NCBI RefSeq assembly: GCF_021155765.1
Contig: NC_060116.1
Span: 11,408,001 to 11,472,000, forward strand
DNA from: Diprion similis
Taxonomy: Eukaryota > Arthropoda > Insecta > Hymenoptera > Diprionidae
Direction of reading: 5' to 3'
Length of the DNA: 64,000 bases
Part shown: positions 1 to 13,608 of the stretch, piece by piece
How positions within the stretch are numbered: position 1 is the first letter of the stretch
Layout: the number at the start of each line of letters is the position of its first letter
Program-made: the position numbers and the translations under genes
Notes under the pieces: generated by a model
What the model was told of the DNA's origin: nothing
The model's input: the letters and a program-made list of their open reading frames with translations, nothing else
Database searches by the model: none

Positions 1-2056
1 ATTGGATTTTTTTTGGCCGAAAAATCTTTTGTTCCGGAATCGATTTGTATGACCATCTCTAGAGTAATTCGACCCCCAGGAACTCAGAAAACACACGAAA
101 AAGAGCGTAGGACCATCAGCAGAGAAATGACGGTGAAAATCTGCAGTTTTTCGGCTGTAACTTTACAGGTGTTGCTCGCAGCGCATTGGGACTGCGATCT
201 ATCGATTTCTCTCGCAAAATTACGTCGGAATAGTGCCCTCAAAAATTAATTGCAGCACTTTTCAAAGTCGTCGAAATTTTCACCAAAAATGCAAAGGGGT
301 TAGCCTTGGATTTTTTTTGGCCGAAAAATCTTTTGTTCCGGAATCGATTTGTATGACCATCTCTAGAGTAATTCGACCCCCAGGAACTCAGAAAACACAT
401 GAAAAAGAGCGTAGGACCATCAGCAGAGAAATGACGGTGAAAATCTGCAGTTTTTCGGCTGTAACTTTACAGGTGTTGCTCGCAGCGCATTGGGACTGCG
501 ATCAATCGATTTCTCTCGCAAAATTACGTCGGAATAGTGCCCTCAAAAATTAATTGCAGCACTTTTCAAAGTCGTCGAAATTTTCACCAAAAATGCAAAG
601 GGGTTAGCCTTGGATTTTTTTTGGCCGAAAAATCTTTTGTTCCGGAATCGATTTGTATGACCATCTCTAGAGTAATTCGACCCCCAGGAACTCAGAAAAC
701 ACATGAAAAAGAGCGTAGGACCATCAGCAGAGAAATGACGGTGAAAATCTGCAGTTTTTCGGCTGTAACTTTACAGGTGTTGCTCGCAGCGCATTGGGAC
801 TGCGATCAATCGATTTCTCTCGCAAAATTACGTCGGAATAGTGCCCTCAAAAATTAATTGCAGCACTTTTCAAAGTCGTCGAAATTTTCACCAAAAATGC
901 AAAGGGGTTAGCCTTGGATTTTTTTTGGCCGAAAAATCTTTTGTTCCGGAATCGATTTGTATGACCAACTCTAGAGTAATTCGACCCCCAGGAACTCAGA
1001 AAACACATGAAAAAGAGCGTAGGACCATCAGCAGAGAAATGACGGTGAAAATCTGCAGTTTTTCGGCTGTAACTTTACAGGTGTTGCTCGCAGCGCATTG
1101 GGACTGCGATCAATCGATTTCTCTCGCAAAATTACGTCGGAATAGTGCCCTCAAAAATTAATTGCAGCACTTTTCAAAGTCGTCGAAATTTTCACCAAAA
1201 ATGCAAAGGGGTTAGCCTTGGATTTTTTTTGGCCGAAAAATCTTTTGTTCCGGAATCGATTTGTATGACCATCTCTAAAGTAATTCGACCCCCAGGAACT
1301 CAGAAAACACATGAAAAAGAGCGTAGGACCATCAGCAGAGAAATGACGGTGAAAATCTGCAGTTTTTCGGCTGTAACTTTACAGGTGTTGCTCGCAGCGC
1401 ATTGGGACTGCGATCAATCGATTTCTCTCGCAAAATTACGTCGGAATAGTGCCCTCAAAAATTAATTGCAGCACTTTTCAAAGTCGTCGAAATTTTCACC
1501 AAAAATGCAAAGGGGTTAGCATTGGATTTTTTTTGGCCGAAAAATCTTTTGTTCCGGAATCGATTTGTATGACCATCTCTAGAGTAATTCGACCCCCAGG
1601 AACTCAGAAAACACATGAAAAAGAGCGTAGGACCATCAGCAGAGAAATGACGGTGAAAATCTGCAGTTTTTCGGCTGTAACTTTACAGGTGTTGCTCGCA
1701 GCGCATTGGGACTGCGATCAATCGATTTCTCTCGCAAAATTACGTCGGAATAGTGCCCTCAAAAATTAATTGCAGCACTTTTCAAAGTCGTCGAAATTTT
1801 CACCAAAAATGCAAAGGGGTTAGCCTTGGATTTTTTTTGGCCGAAAAATCTTTTGTTCCGGAATCGATTTGTATGACCATCTCTAGAGTAATTCGACCCC
1901 CAGGAACTCAGAAAACACACGAAAAAGAGCGTAGGACCATCAGCAGAGAAATGACGGTGAAAATCTGCAGTTTTTCGGCTGTAACTTTACAGGTGTTGCT
2001 CGCAGCGCATTGGGACTGCGATCTATCGATTTCTCTCGCAAAATTACGTCGGAATA

Positions 2057-5000
2057 GTGCCCTCAAAAATTAATTGCAGCACTTTTCAAAGTCGTCGAAA
2101 TTTTCACCAAAAATGCAAAGGGGTTAGCCTTGGATTTTTTTTGGCCGAAAAATCTTTTGTTCCGGAATCGATTTGTATGACCAACTCTAGAGTAATTCGA
2201 CCCCCAGGAACTCAGAAAACACATGAAAAAGAGCGTAGGACCATCAGCAGAGAAATGACGGTGAAAATCTGCAGTTTTTCGGCTGTAACTTTACAGGTGT
2301 TGCTCGCAGCGCATTGGGACTGCGATCAATCGATTTCTCTCGCAAAATTACGTCGGAATAGTGCCCTCAAAAATTAATTGCAGCACTTTTCAAAGTCGTC
2401 GAAATTTTCACCAAAAATGCAAAGGGGTTAGCCTTGGATTTTTTTTGGCCGAAAAATCTTTTGTTCCGGAATCGATTTGTATGACCATCTCTAGAGTAAT
2501 TCGACCCCCAGGAACTCAGAAAACACATGAAAAAGAGCGTAGGACCATCAGCAGAGAAATGACGGTGAAAATCTGCAGTTTTCCGGCTGTAACTTTACAG
2601 GTGTTGCTCGCAGCGCATTGGGACTGCGATCAATCGATTTCTCTCGCAAAATTACGTCGGAATAGTGCCCTCAAAAATTAATTGCAGCACTTTTCAAAGT
2701 CGTCGAAATTTTCACCAAAAATGCAAAGGGGTTAGCCTTGGATTTTTTTTGGCCGAAAAATCTTTTGTTCCGGAATCGATTTGTATGACCAACTCTAGAG
2801 TAATTCGACCCCCAGGAACTCAGAAAACACATGAAAAAGAGCGTAGGACCATCAGCAGAGAAATGACGGTGAAAATCTGCAGTTTTTCGGCTGTAACTTT
2901 ACAGGTGTTGCTCGCAGCGCATTGGGACTGCGATCAATCGATTTCTCTCGCAAAATTACGTCGGAATAGTGCCCTTAAAAATTAATTGCAGTACTTTTCA
3001 AAGTCGTCGAAATTTTCACCAAAAATGCAAAGGGGTTAGCCTTGGATTTTTTTTGGCCGAAAAATCTTTTGTTCCGGAATCGATTTGTATGACCATCTCT
3101 AGAGTAATTCGACCCCCAGGAACTCAGAAAACACACGAAAAAGAGCGTAGGACCATCAGCAGAGAAATGACGGTGAAAATCTGCAGTTTTTCGGCTGTAA
3201 CTTTACAGGTGTTGCTCGCAGCGCATTGGGACTGCGATCAATCGATTTCTCTCGCAAAATTACGTCGGAATAGTGCCCTCAAAAATTAATTGCAGCACTT
3301 TTCAAAGTCGTCGAAATTTTCACCAAAAATGCAAAGGGGTTAGCCTTGGATTTTTTTTGGCCGAAAAATCTTTTGTTCCGGAATCGATTTGTATGACCAA
3401 CTCTAGAGTAATTCGACCCCCAGGAACTCAGAAAACACATGAAAAAGAGCGTAGGACCATCAGCAGAGAAATGACGGTGAAAATCTGCAGTTTTTCGGCT
3501 GTAACTTTACAGGTGTTGCTCGCAGCGCATTGGGACTGCGATCAATCGATTTCTCTCGCAAAATTACGTCGGAATAGTGCCCTCAAAAATTAATTGCAGC
3601 ACTTTTCAAAGTCGTCGAAATTTTCACCAAAAATGCAAAGGGGTTAGCCTTGGATTTTTTTTGGCCGAAAAATCTTTTGTTCCGGAATCGATTTGTATGA
3701 CAATCTCTAGAGTAATTCGACCCCCAGGAACTCAGAAAACACATGAAAAAGAGCGTAGGACCATCAGCAGAGAAATGACGGTGAAAATCTGCAGTTTTTC
3801 GGCTGTAACTTTACAGGTGTTGCTCGCAGCGCATTGGGACTGCGATCAATCGATTTCTCTCGCAAAATTACGTCGGAATAGTGCCCTCAAAAATTAATTG
3901 CAGCACTTTTCAAAGTCGTCGAAATTTTCACCAAAAATGCAAAGGGGTTAGCCTTGGATTTTTTTTGGCCGAAAAATCTTTTGTTCCGGAATCGATTTGT
4001 ATGACCAACTCTAGAGTAATTCGACCCCCAGGAACTCAGAAAACACATGAAAAAGAGCGTAGGACCATCAGCAGAGAAATGACGGTGAAAATCTGCAGTT
4101 TTTCGGCTGTAACTTTACAGGTGTTGCTCGCAGCGCATTGGGACTGCGATCAATCGATTTCTCTCGCAAAATTACGTCGGAATAGTGCCCTCAAAAATTA
4201 ATTGCAGCACTTTTCAAAGTCGTCGAAATTTTCACCAAAAATGCAAAGGGGTTAGCCTTGGATTTTTTTTGGCCGAAAAATCTTTTGTTCCGGAATCGAT
4301 TTGTATGACCATCTCTAGAGTAATTCGACCCCCAGGAACTCAGAAAACACATGAAAAAGAGCGTAGGACCATCAGCAGAGAAATGACGGTGAAAATCTGC
4401 AGTTTTTCGGCTGTAACTTTACAGGTGTTGCTCGCAGCGCATTGGGACTGCGATCAATCGATTTCTCTCGCAAAATTACGTCGGAATAGTGCCCTCAAAA
4501 ATTAATTGCAGCACTTTTCAAAGTCGTCGAAATTTTCACCAAAAATGCAAAGGGGTTAGCCTTGGATTTTTTTTGGCCGAAAAATCTTTTGTTCCGGAAT
4601 CGATTTGTATGACCAACTCTAGAGTAATTCGACCCCCAGGAACTCAGAAAACACATGAAAAAGAGCGTAGGACCATCAGCAGAGAAATGACGGTGAAAAT
4701 CTGCAGTTTTTCGGCTGTAACTTTACAGGTGTTGCTCGCAGCGCATTGGGACTGCGATCAATCGATTTCTCTCGCAAAATTACGTCGGAATAGTGCCCTC
4801 AAAAATTAATTGCAGCACTTTTCAAAGTCGTCGAAATTTTCACCAAAAATGCAAAGGGGTTAGCCTTGGATTTTTTTTGGCCGAAAAATCTTTTGTTCCG
4901 GAATCGATTTGTATGACCATCTCTAGAGTAATTCGACCCCCAGGAACTCAGAAAACACATGAAAAAGAGCGTAGGACCATCAGCAGAGAAATGACGGTGG

Positions 5001-6312
5001 AAATCTGCAGTTTTTCGGCTGTAACTTTACAGGTGTTGCTCGCAGCGCATTGGGACTGCGATCAATCGATTTCTCTCGCAAAATTACGTCGGAATAGTGC
5101 CCTCAAAAATTAATTGCAGCACTTTTCAAAGTCGTCGAAATTTTCACCAAAAATGCAAAGGGGTTAGCCTTGGATTTTTTTTGGCCGAAAAATCTTTTGT
5201 TCCGGAATCGATTTGTATGACCAACTCTAGAGTAATTCGACCCCCAGGAACTCAGAAAACACATGAAAAAGAGCGTAGGACCATCAGCAGAGAAATGACG
5301 GTGAAAATCTGCAGTTTTTCGGCTGTAACTTTACAGGTGTTGCTCGCAGCGCATTGGGACTGCGATCAATCGATTTCTCTCGCAAAATTACGTCGGAATA
5401 GTGCCCTCAAAAATTAATTGCAGCACTTTTCAAAGTCGTCGAAATTTTCACCAAAAATGCAAAGGGGTTAGCCTTGGATTTTTTTTGGCCGAAAAATCTT
5501 TTGTTCCGGAATCGATTTGTATGACCATCTCTAGAGTAATTCGACCCCCAGGAACTCAGAAAACACATGAAAAAGAGCGTAGGACCATCAGCAGAGAAAT
5601 GACGGTGAAAATCTGCAGTTTTTCGGCTGTAACTTTACAGGTGTTGCTCGCAGCGCATTGGGACTGCGATCAATCGATTTCTCTCGCAAAATTACGTCGG
5701 AATAGTGCCCTCAAAAATTAATTGCAGCACTTTTCAAAGTCGTCGAAATTTTCACCAAAAATGCAAAGGGGTTAGCCTTGGATTTTTTTTGGCCGAAAAA
5801 TCTTTTGTTCCGGAATCGATTTGTATGACCAACTCTAGAGTAATTCGACCCCCAGGAACTCAGAAAACACATGAAAAAGAGCGTAGGACCATCAGCAGAG
5901 AAATGACGGTGAAAATCTGCAGTTTTTCGGCTGTAACTTTACAGGTGTTGCTCGCAGCGCATTGGGACTGCGATCAATCGATTTCTCTCGCAAAATTACG
6001 TCGGAATAGTGCCCTCAAAAATTAATTGCAGCACTTTTCAAAGTCGTCGAAATTTTCACCAAAAATGCAAAGGGGTTAGCCTTGGATTTTTTTTGGCCGA
6101 AAAATCTTTTGTTCCGGAATCGATTTGTATGACCATCTCTAGAGTAATTCGACCCCCAGGAACTCAGAAAACACATGAAAAAGAGCGTAGGACCATCAGC
6201 AGAGAAATGACGGTGAAAATCTGCAGTTTTTCGGCTGTAACTTTACAGGTGTTGCTCGCAGCGCATTGGGACTGCGATCAATCGATTTCTCTCGCAAAAT
6301 TACGTCGGAATA
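2057..6312 (+). repeat. Higher-order repeat: 608-bp dimer, 7 units
   Basis: Inside the satellite, monomers alternate strictly between the variant reading gaccaactctag (starts 2057, 2665, 3273, 3881, 4489, 5097, 5705) and the variant reading gaccatctctag or gacaatctctag (2361, 2969, 3577, 4185, 4793, 5401, 6009). That is seven dimers of 608 bp. Outside this block the order of the two types is irregular. The regular alternation implies that the pair, not the single monomer, was the last unit amplified here. Confidence 0.85.
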
Positions 6313-9300
6313 GTGCCCTCAAAAATTAATTGCAGCACTTTTCAAAGTCGTCGAAATTTTCACCAAAAATGCAAAGGGGTTAGCCTTGGATTTTTTTTGG
6401 CCGAAAAATCTTTTGTTCCGGAATCGATTTGTATGACCATCTCTAGAGTAATTCGACCCCCAGGAACTCAGAAAACACATGAAAAAGAGCGTAGGACCAT
6501 CAGCAGAGAAATGACGGTGAAAATCTGCAGTTTTTCGGCTGTAACTTTACAGGTGTTGCTCGCAGCGCATTGGGACTGCGATCAATCGATTTCTCTCGCA
6601 AAATTACGTCGGAATAGTGCCCTCAAAAATTAATTGCAGCACTTTTCAAAGTCGTCGAAATTTTCACCAAAAATGCAAAGGGGTTAGCCTTGGATTTTTT
6701 TTGGCCGAAAAATCTTTTGTTCCGGAATCGATTTGTATGACCAACTCTAGAGTAATTCGACCCCCAGGAACTCAGAAAACACATGAAAAAGAGCGTAGGA
6801 CCATCAGCAGAGAAATGACGGTGAAAATCTGCAGTTTTTCGGCTGTAAGTTTACAGGTGTTGCTCGCAGCGCATTGGGACTGCGATCAATCGATTTCTCT
6901 CGCAAAATTACGTCGGAATAGTGCCCTCAAAAATTAATTGCAGCACTTTTCAAAGTCGTCGAAATTTTCACCAAAAATGCAAAGGGGTTAGCCTTGGATT
7001 TTTTTTGGCCGAAAAATCTTTTGTTCCGGAATCGATTTGTATGACCATCTCTAGAGTAATTCGACCCCCAGGAACTCAGAAAACACATGAAAAAGAGCGT
7101 AGGACCATCAGCAGAGAAATGACGGTGAAAATCTGCAGTTTTTCGGCTGTAACTTTACAGGTGTTGCTCGCAGCGCATTGGGACTGCGATCAATCGATTT
7201 CTCTCGCAAAATTACGTCGGAATAGTGCCCTCAAAAATTAATTGCAGCACTTTTCAAAGTCGTCGAAATTTTCACCAAAAATGCAAAGGGGTTAGCCTTG
7301 GATTTTTTTTGGCCGAAAAATCTTTTGTTCCGGAATCGATTTGTATGACCATCTCTAGAGTAATTCGACCCCCAGGAACTCAGAAAACACATGAAAAAGA
7401 GCGTAGGACCATCAGCAGAGAAATGACGGTGAAAATCTGCAGTTTTTCGGCTGTAACTTTACAGGTGTTGCTCGCAGCGCATTGGGACTGCGATCAATCG
7501 ATTTCTCTCGCAAAATTACGTCGGAATAGTGCCCTCAAAAATTAATTGCAGCACTTTTCAAAGTCGTCGAAATTTTCACCAAAAATGCAAAGGGGTTAGC
7601 CTTGGATTTTTTTTGGCCGAAAAATCTTTTGTTCCGGAATCGATTTGTATGACCATCTCTAGAGTAATTCGACCCCCAGGAACTCAGAAAACACATGAAA
7701 AAGAGCGTAGGACCATCAGCAGAGAAATGACGGTGAAAATCTGCAGTTTTTCGGCTGTAACTTTACAGGTGTTGCTCGCAGCGCATTGGGACTGCGATCA
7801 ATCGATTTCTCTCGCAAAATTACGTCGGAATAGTGCCCTCAAAAATTAATTGCAGCACTTTTCAAAGTCGTCGAAATTTTCACCAAAAATGCAAAGGGGT
7901 TAGCCTTGGATTTTTTTTGGCCGAAAAATCTTCTGTTCCGGAATCGATTTGTATGACCATCTCTAGAGTAATTCGACCCCCAGGAACTCAGAAAACACAT
8001 GAAAAAGAGCGTAGGACCATCAGCAGAGAAATGACGGTGAAAATCTGCAGTTTTTCGGCTGTAACTTTACAGGTGTTGCTCGCAGCGCATTGGGACTGCG
8101 ATCAATCGATTTCTCTCGCAAAATTACGTCGGAATAGTGCCCTCAAAAATTAATTGCAGCACTTTTCAAAGTCGTCGAAATTTTCACCAAAAATGCAAAG
8201 GGGTTAGCCTTGGATTTTTTTTGGCCGAAAAATCTTTTGTTCCGGAATCGATTTGTATGACCAACTCTAGAGTAATTCGACCCCCAGGAACTCAGAAAAC
8301 ACATGAAAAAGAGCGTAGGACCATCAGCAGAGAAATGACGGTGAAAATCTGCAGTTTTTCGGCTGTAACTTTACAGGTGTCGCTCGCAGCGCATTGGGAC
8401 TGCGATCAATCGATTTCTCTCGCAAAATTACGTCGGAATAGTGCCCTCAAAAATTAATTGCAGCACTTTTCAAAGTCGTCGAAATTTTCACCAAAAATGC
8501 AAAGGGGTTAGCCTTGGATTTTTTTTGGCCGAAAAATCTTTTGTTCCGGAATCGATTTGTATGACCATCTCTAGAGTAATTCGACCCCCAGGAACTCAGA
8601 AAACACATGAAAAAGAGCGTAGGACCATCAGCAGAGAAATGACGGTGAAAATCTGCAGTTTTTCGGCTGTAACTTTACAGGTGTTGCTCGCAGCGCATTG
8701 GGACTGCGATCAATCGATTTCTCTCGCAAAATTACGTCGGAATAGTGCCCTCAAAAATTAATTGCAGCACTTTTCAAAGTCGTCGAAATTTTCACCAAAA
8801 ATGCAAAGGGGTTAGCCTTGGATTTTTTTTGGCCGAAAAATCTTTTGTTCCGGAATCGATTTGTATGACCATCTCTAGAGTAATTCGACCCCCAGGAACT
8901 CAGAAAACACATGAAAAAGAGCGTAGGACCATCAGCAGAGAAATGACGGTGAAAATCTGCAGTTTTTCGGCTGTAACTTTACAGGTGTTGCTCGCAGCGC
9001 ATTGGGACTGCGATCAATCGATTTCTCTCGCAAAATTACGTCGGAATAGTGCCCTCAAAAATTAATTGCAGCACTTTTCAAAGTCGTCGAAATTTTCACC
9101 AAAAATGCAAAGGGGTTAGCCTTGGATTTTTTTTGGCCGAAAAATCTTTTGTTCCGGAATCGATTTGTATGACCATCTCTAGAGTAATTCGACCCCCAGG
9201 AACTCAGAAAACACATGAAAAAGAGCGTAGGACCATCAGCAGAGAAATGACGGTGAAAATCTGCAGTTTTTCGGCTGTAACTTTACAGGTGTTGCTCGCA

Positions 9301-9960
9301 GCGCATTGGGACTGCGATCAATCGATTTCTCTCGCAAAATTACGTCGGAATAGTGCCCTCAAAAATTAATTGCAGCACTTTTCAAAGTCGTCGAAATTTT
9401 CACCAAAAATGCAAAGGGGTTAGCCTTGGATTTTTTTTGGCCGAAAAATCTTTTGTTCCGGAATCGATTTGTATGACCATCTCTAGAGTAATTCGACCCC
9501 CAGGAACTCAGAAAACACATGAAAAAGAGCGTAGGACCATCAGCAGAGAAATGACGGTGAAAATCTGCAGTTTTTCGGCTGTAACTTTACAGGTGTTGCT
9601 CGCAGCGCATTGGGACTGCGATCAATCGATTTCTCTCGCAAAATTACGTCGGAATAGTGCCCTCAAAAATTAATTGCAGCACTTTTCAAAGTCGTCGAAA
9701 TTTTCACCAAAAATGCAAAGGGGTTAGCCTTGGATTTTTTTTGGCCGAAAAATCTTTTGTTCCGGAATCGATTTGTATGACCATCTCTAGAGTAATTCGA
9801 CCCCCAGGAACTCAGAAAACACATGAAAAAGAGCGTAGGACCATCAGCAGAGAAATGACGGTGAAAATCTGCAGTTTTTCGGCTGTAACTTTACAGGTGT
9901 TGCTCGCAGCGCATTGGGACTGCGATCAATCGATTTCTCTCGCAAAATTACGTCGGAATA

Positions 9961-12900
9961 GTGCCCTCAAAAATTAATTGCAGCACTTTTCAAAGTCGTC
10001 GAAATTTTCACCAAAAATGCAAAGGGGTTAGCCTTGGATTTTTTTTGGCCGAAAAATCTTTTGTTCCGGAATCGATTTGTATGACCAACTCTAGAGTAAT
10101 TCGACCCCCAGGAACTCAGAAAACACATGAAAAAGAGCGTAGGACCATCAGCAGAGAAATGACGGTGAAAATCTGCAGTTTTTCGGCTGTAACTTTACAG
10201 GTGTTGCTCGCAGCGCATTGGGACTGCGATCAATCGATTTCTCTCGCAAAATTACGTCGGAATAGTGCCCTCAAAAATTAATTGCAGCACTTTTCAAAGT
10301 CGTCGAAATTTTCACCAAAAATGCAAAGGGGTTAGCCTTGGATTTTTTTTGGCCGAAAAATCTTTTGTTCCGGAATCGATTTGTATGACCATCTCTAGAG
10401 TAATTCGACCCCCAGGAACTCAGAAAACACATGAAAAAGAGCGTAGGACCATCAGCAGAGAAATGACGGTGAAAATCTGCAGTTTTTCGGCTGTAACTTT
10501 ACAGGTGTCGCTCGCAGCGCATTGGGACTGCGATCAATCGATTTCTCTCGCAAAATTACGTCGGAATAGTGCCCTCAAAAATTAATTGCAGCACTTTTCA
10601 AAGTCGTCGAAATTTTCACCAAAAATGCAAAGGGGTTAGCCTTGGATTTTTTTTGGCCGAAAAATCTTTTGTTCCGGAATCGATTTGTATGACCATCTCT
10701 AGAGTAATTCGACCCCCAGGAACTCAGAAAACACATGAAAAAGAGCGTAGGACCATCAGCAGAGAAATGACGGTGAAAATCTGCAGTTTTTCGGCTGTAA
10801 CTTTACAGGTGTTGCTCGCAGCGCATTGGGACTGCGATCAATCGATTTCTCTCGCAAAATTACGTCGGAATAGTGCCCTCAAAAATTAATTGCAGCACTT
10901 TTCAAAGTCGTTGAAATTTTCACCAAAAATGCAAAGGGGTTAGCCTTGGATTTTTTTTGGCCGAAAAATCTTTTGTTCCGGAATCGATTTGTATGACCAT
11001 CTCTAGAGTAATTCGACCCCCAGGAACTCAGAAAACACATGAAAAAGAGCGTAGGACCATCAGCAGAGAAATGACGGTGAAAATCTGCAGTTTTTCGGCT
11101 GTAACTTTACAGGTGTTGCTCGCAGCGCATTGGGACTGCGATCAATCGATTTCTCTCGCAAAATTACGTCGGAATAGTGCCCTCAAAAATTAATTGCAGC
11201 ACTTTTCAAAGTCGTCGAAATTTTCACCAAAAATGCAAAGGGGTTAGCCTTGGATTTTTTTTGGCCGAAAAATCTTTTGTTCCGGAATCGATTTGTATGA
11301 CCAACTCTAGAGTAATTCGACCCCCAGGAACTCAGAAAACACATGAAAAAGAGCGTAGGACCATCAGCAGAGAAATGACGGTGAAAATCTGCAGTTTTTC
11401 GGCTGTAACTTTACAGGTGTTGCTCGCAGCGCATTGGGACTGCGATCAATCGATTTCTCTCGCAAAATTACGTCGGAATAGTGCCCTCAAAAATTAATTG
11501 CAGCACTTTTCAAAGTCGTCGAAATTTTCACCAAAAATGCAAAGGGGTTAGCCTTGGATTTTTTTTGGCCGAAAAATCTTTTGTTCCGGAATCGATTTGT
11601 ATGACCAACTCTAGAGTAATTCGACCCCCAGGAACTCAGAAAACACATGAAAAAGAGCGTAGGACCATCAGCAGAGAAATGACGGTGAAAATCTGCAGTT
11701 TTTCGGCTGTAACTTTACAGGTGTCGCTCGCAGCGCATTGGGACTGCGATCAATCGATTTCTCTCGCAAAATTACGTCGGAATAGTGCCCTCAAAAATTA
11801 ATTGCAGCACTTTTCAAAGTCGTCGAAATTTTCACCAAAAATGCAAAGGGGTTAGCCTTGGATTTTTTTTGGCCGAAAAATCTTTTGTTCCGGAATCGAT
11901 TTGTATGACCATCTCTAGAGTAATTCGACCCCCAGGAACTCAGAAAACACATGAAAAAGAGCGTAGGACCATCAGCAGAGAAATGACGGTGAAAATCTGC
12001 AGTTTTTCGGCTGTAACTTTACAGGTGTTGCTCGCAGCGCATTGGGACTGCGATCAATCGATTTCTCTCGCAAAATTACGTCGGAATAGTGCCCTCAAAA
12101 ATTAATTGCAGCACTTTTCAAAGTCGTCGAAATTTTCACCAAAAATGCAAAGGGGTTAGCCTTGGATTTTTTTTGGCCGAAAAATCTTTTGTTCCGGAAT
12201 CGATTTGTATGACCATCTCTAGAGTAATTCGACCCCCAGGAACTCAGAAAACACATGAAAAAGAGCGTAGGACCATCAGCAGAGAAATGACGGTGAAAAT
12301 CTGCAGTTTTTCGGCTGTAACTTTACAGGTGTTGCTCGCAGCGCATTGGGACTGCGATCAATCGATTTCTCTCGCAAAATTACGTCGGAATAGTGCCCTC
12401 AAAAATTAATTGCAGCACTTTTCAAAGTCGTCGAAATTTTCACCAAAAATGCAAAGGGGTTAGCCTTGGATTTTTTTTGGCCGAAAAATCTTTTGTTCCG
12501 GAATCGATTTGTATGACCAACTCTAGAGTAATTCGACCCCCAGGAACTCAGAAAACACATGAAAAAGAGCGTAGGACCATCAGCAGAGAAATGACGGTGA
12601 AAATCTGCAGTTTTTCGGCTGTAACTTTACAGGTGTTGCTCGCAGCGCATTGGGACTGCGATCAATCGATTTCTCTCGCAAAATTACGTCGGAATAGTGC
12701 CCTCAAAAATTAATTGCAGCACTTTTCAAAGTCGTCGAAATTTTCACCAAAAATGCAAAGGGGTTAGCCTTGGATTTTTTTTGGCCGAAAAATCTTTTGT
12801 TCCGGAATCGATTTGTATGACCATCTCTAGAGTAATTCGACCCCCAGGAACTCAGAAAACACATGAAAAAGAGCGTAGGACCATCAGCAGAGAAATGACG

Positions 12901-13608
12901 GTGAAAATCTGCAGTTTTTCGGCTGTAACTTTACAGGTGTCGCTCGCAGCGCATTGGGACTGCGATCAATCGATTTCTCTCGCAAAATTACGTCGGAATA
13001 GTGCCCTCAAAAATTAATTGCAGCACTTTTCAAAGTCGTCGAAATTTTCACCAAAAATGCAAAGGGGTTAGCCTTGGATTTTTTTTGGCCGAAAAATCTT
13101 TTGTTCCGGAATCGATTTGTATGACCATCTCTAGAGTAATTCGACCCCCAGGAACTCAGAAAACACATGAAAAAGAGCGTAGGACCATCAGCAGAGAAAT
13201 GACGGTGAAAATCTGCAGTTTTTCGGCTGTAACTTTACAGGTGTTGCTCGCAGCGCATTGGGACTGCGATCAATCGATTTCTCTCGCAAAATTACGTCGG
13301 AATAGTGCCCTCAAAAATTAATTGCAGCACTTTTCAAAGTCGTCGAAATTTTCACCAAAAATGCAAAGGGGTTAGCCTTGGATTTTTTTTGGCCGAAAAA
13401 TCTTTTGTTCCGGAATCGATTTGTATGACCATCTCTAGAGTAATTCGACCCCCAGGAACTCAGAAAACACATGAAAAAGAGCGTAGGACCATCAGCAGAG
13501 AAATGACGGTGAAAATCTGCAGTTTTTCGGCTGTAACTTTACAGGTGTTGCTCGCAGCGCATTGGGACTGCGATCAATCGATTTCTCTCGCAAAATTACG
13601 TCGGAATA
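9961..13608 (+). repeat. Higher-order repeat: 1216-bp tetramer, 3 units
   Basis: Three consecutive groups of four monomers share one layout. The first monomer has the ccaactc variant (9961, 11177, 12393), the second has the gtgtcgctc variant (10265, 11481, 12697), and the third and fourth are of the common type. The gtgtcgctc change occurs elsewhere only in the monomer starting at 8137. The second-position monomers differ at the ccaactc/ccatctc site, so the copies have diverged or converted since amplification. Confidence 0.7.

Noticed and set aside
73-95. CENP-B box in the satellite (attcgaccccc block)
   Set aside because: Only the TTCG part fits; the required internal A and the CGGG end are missing.
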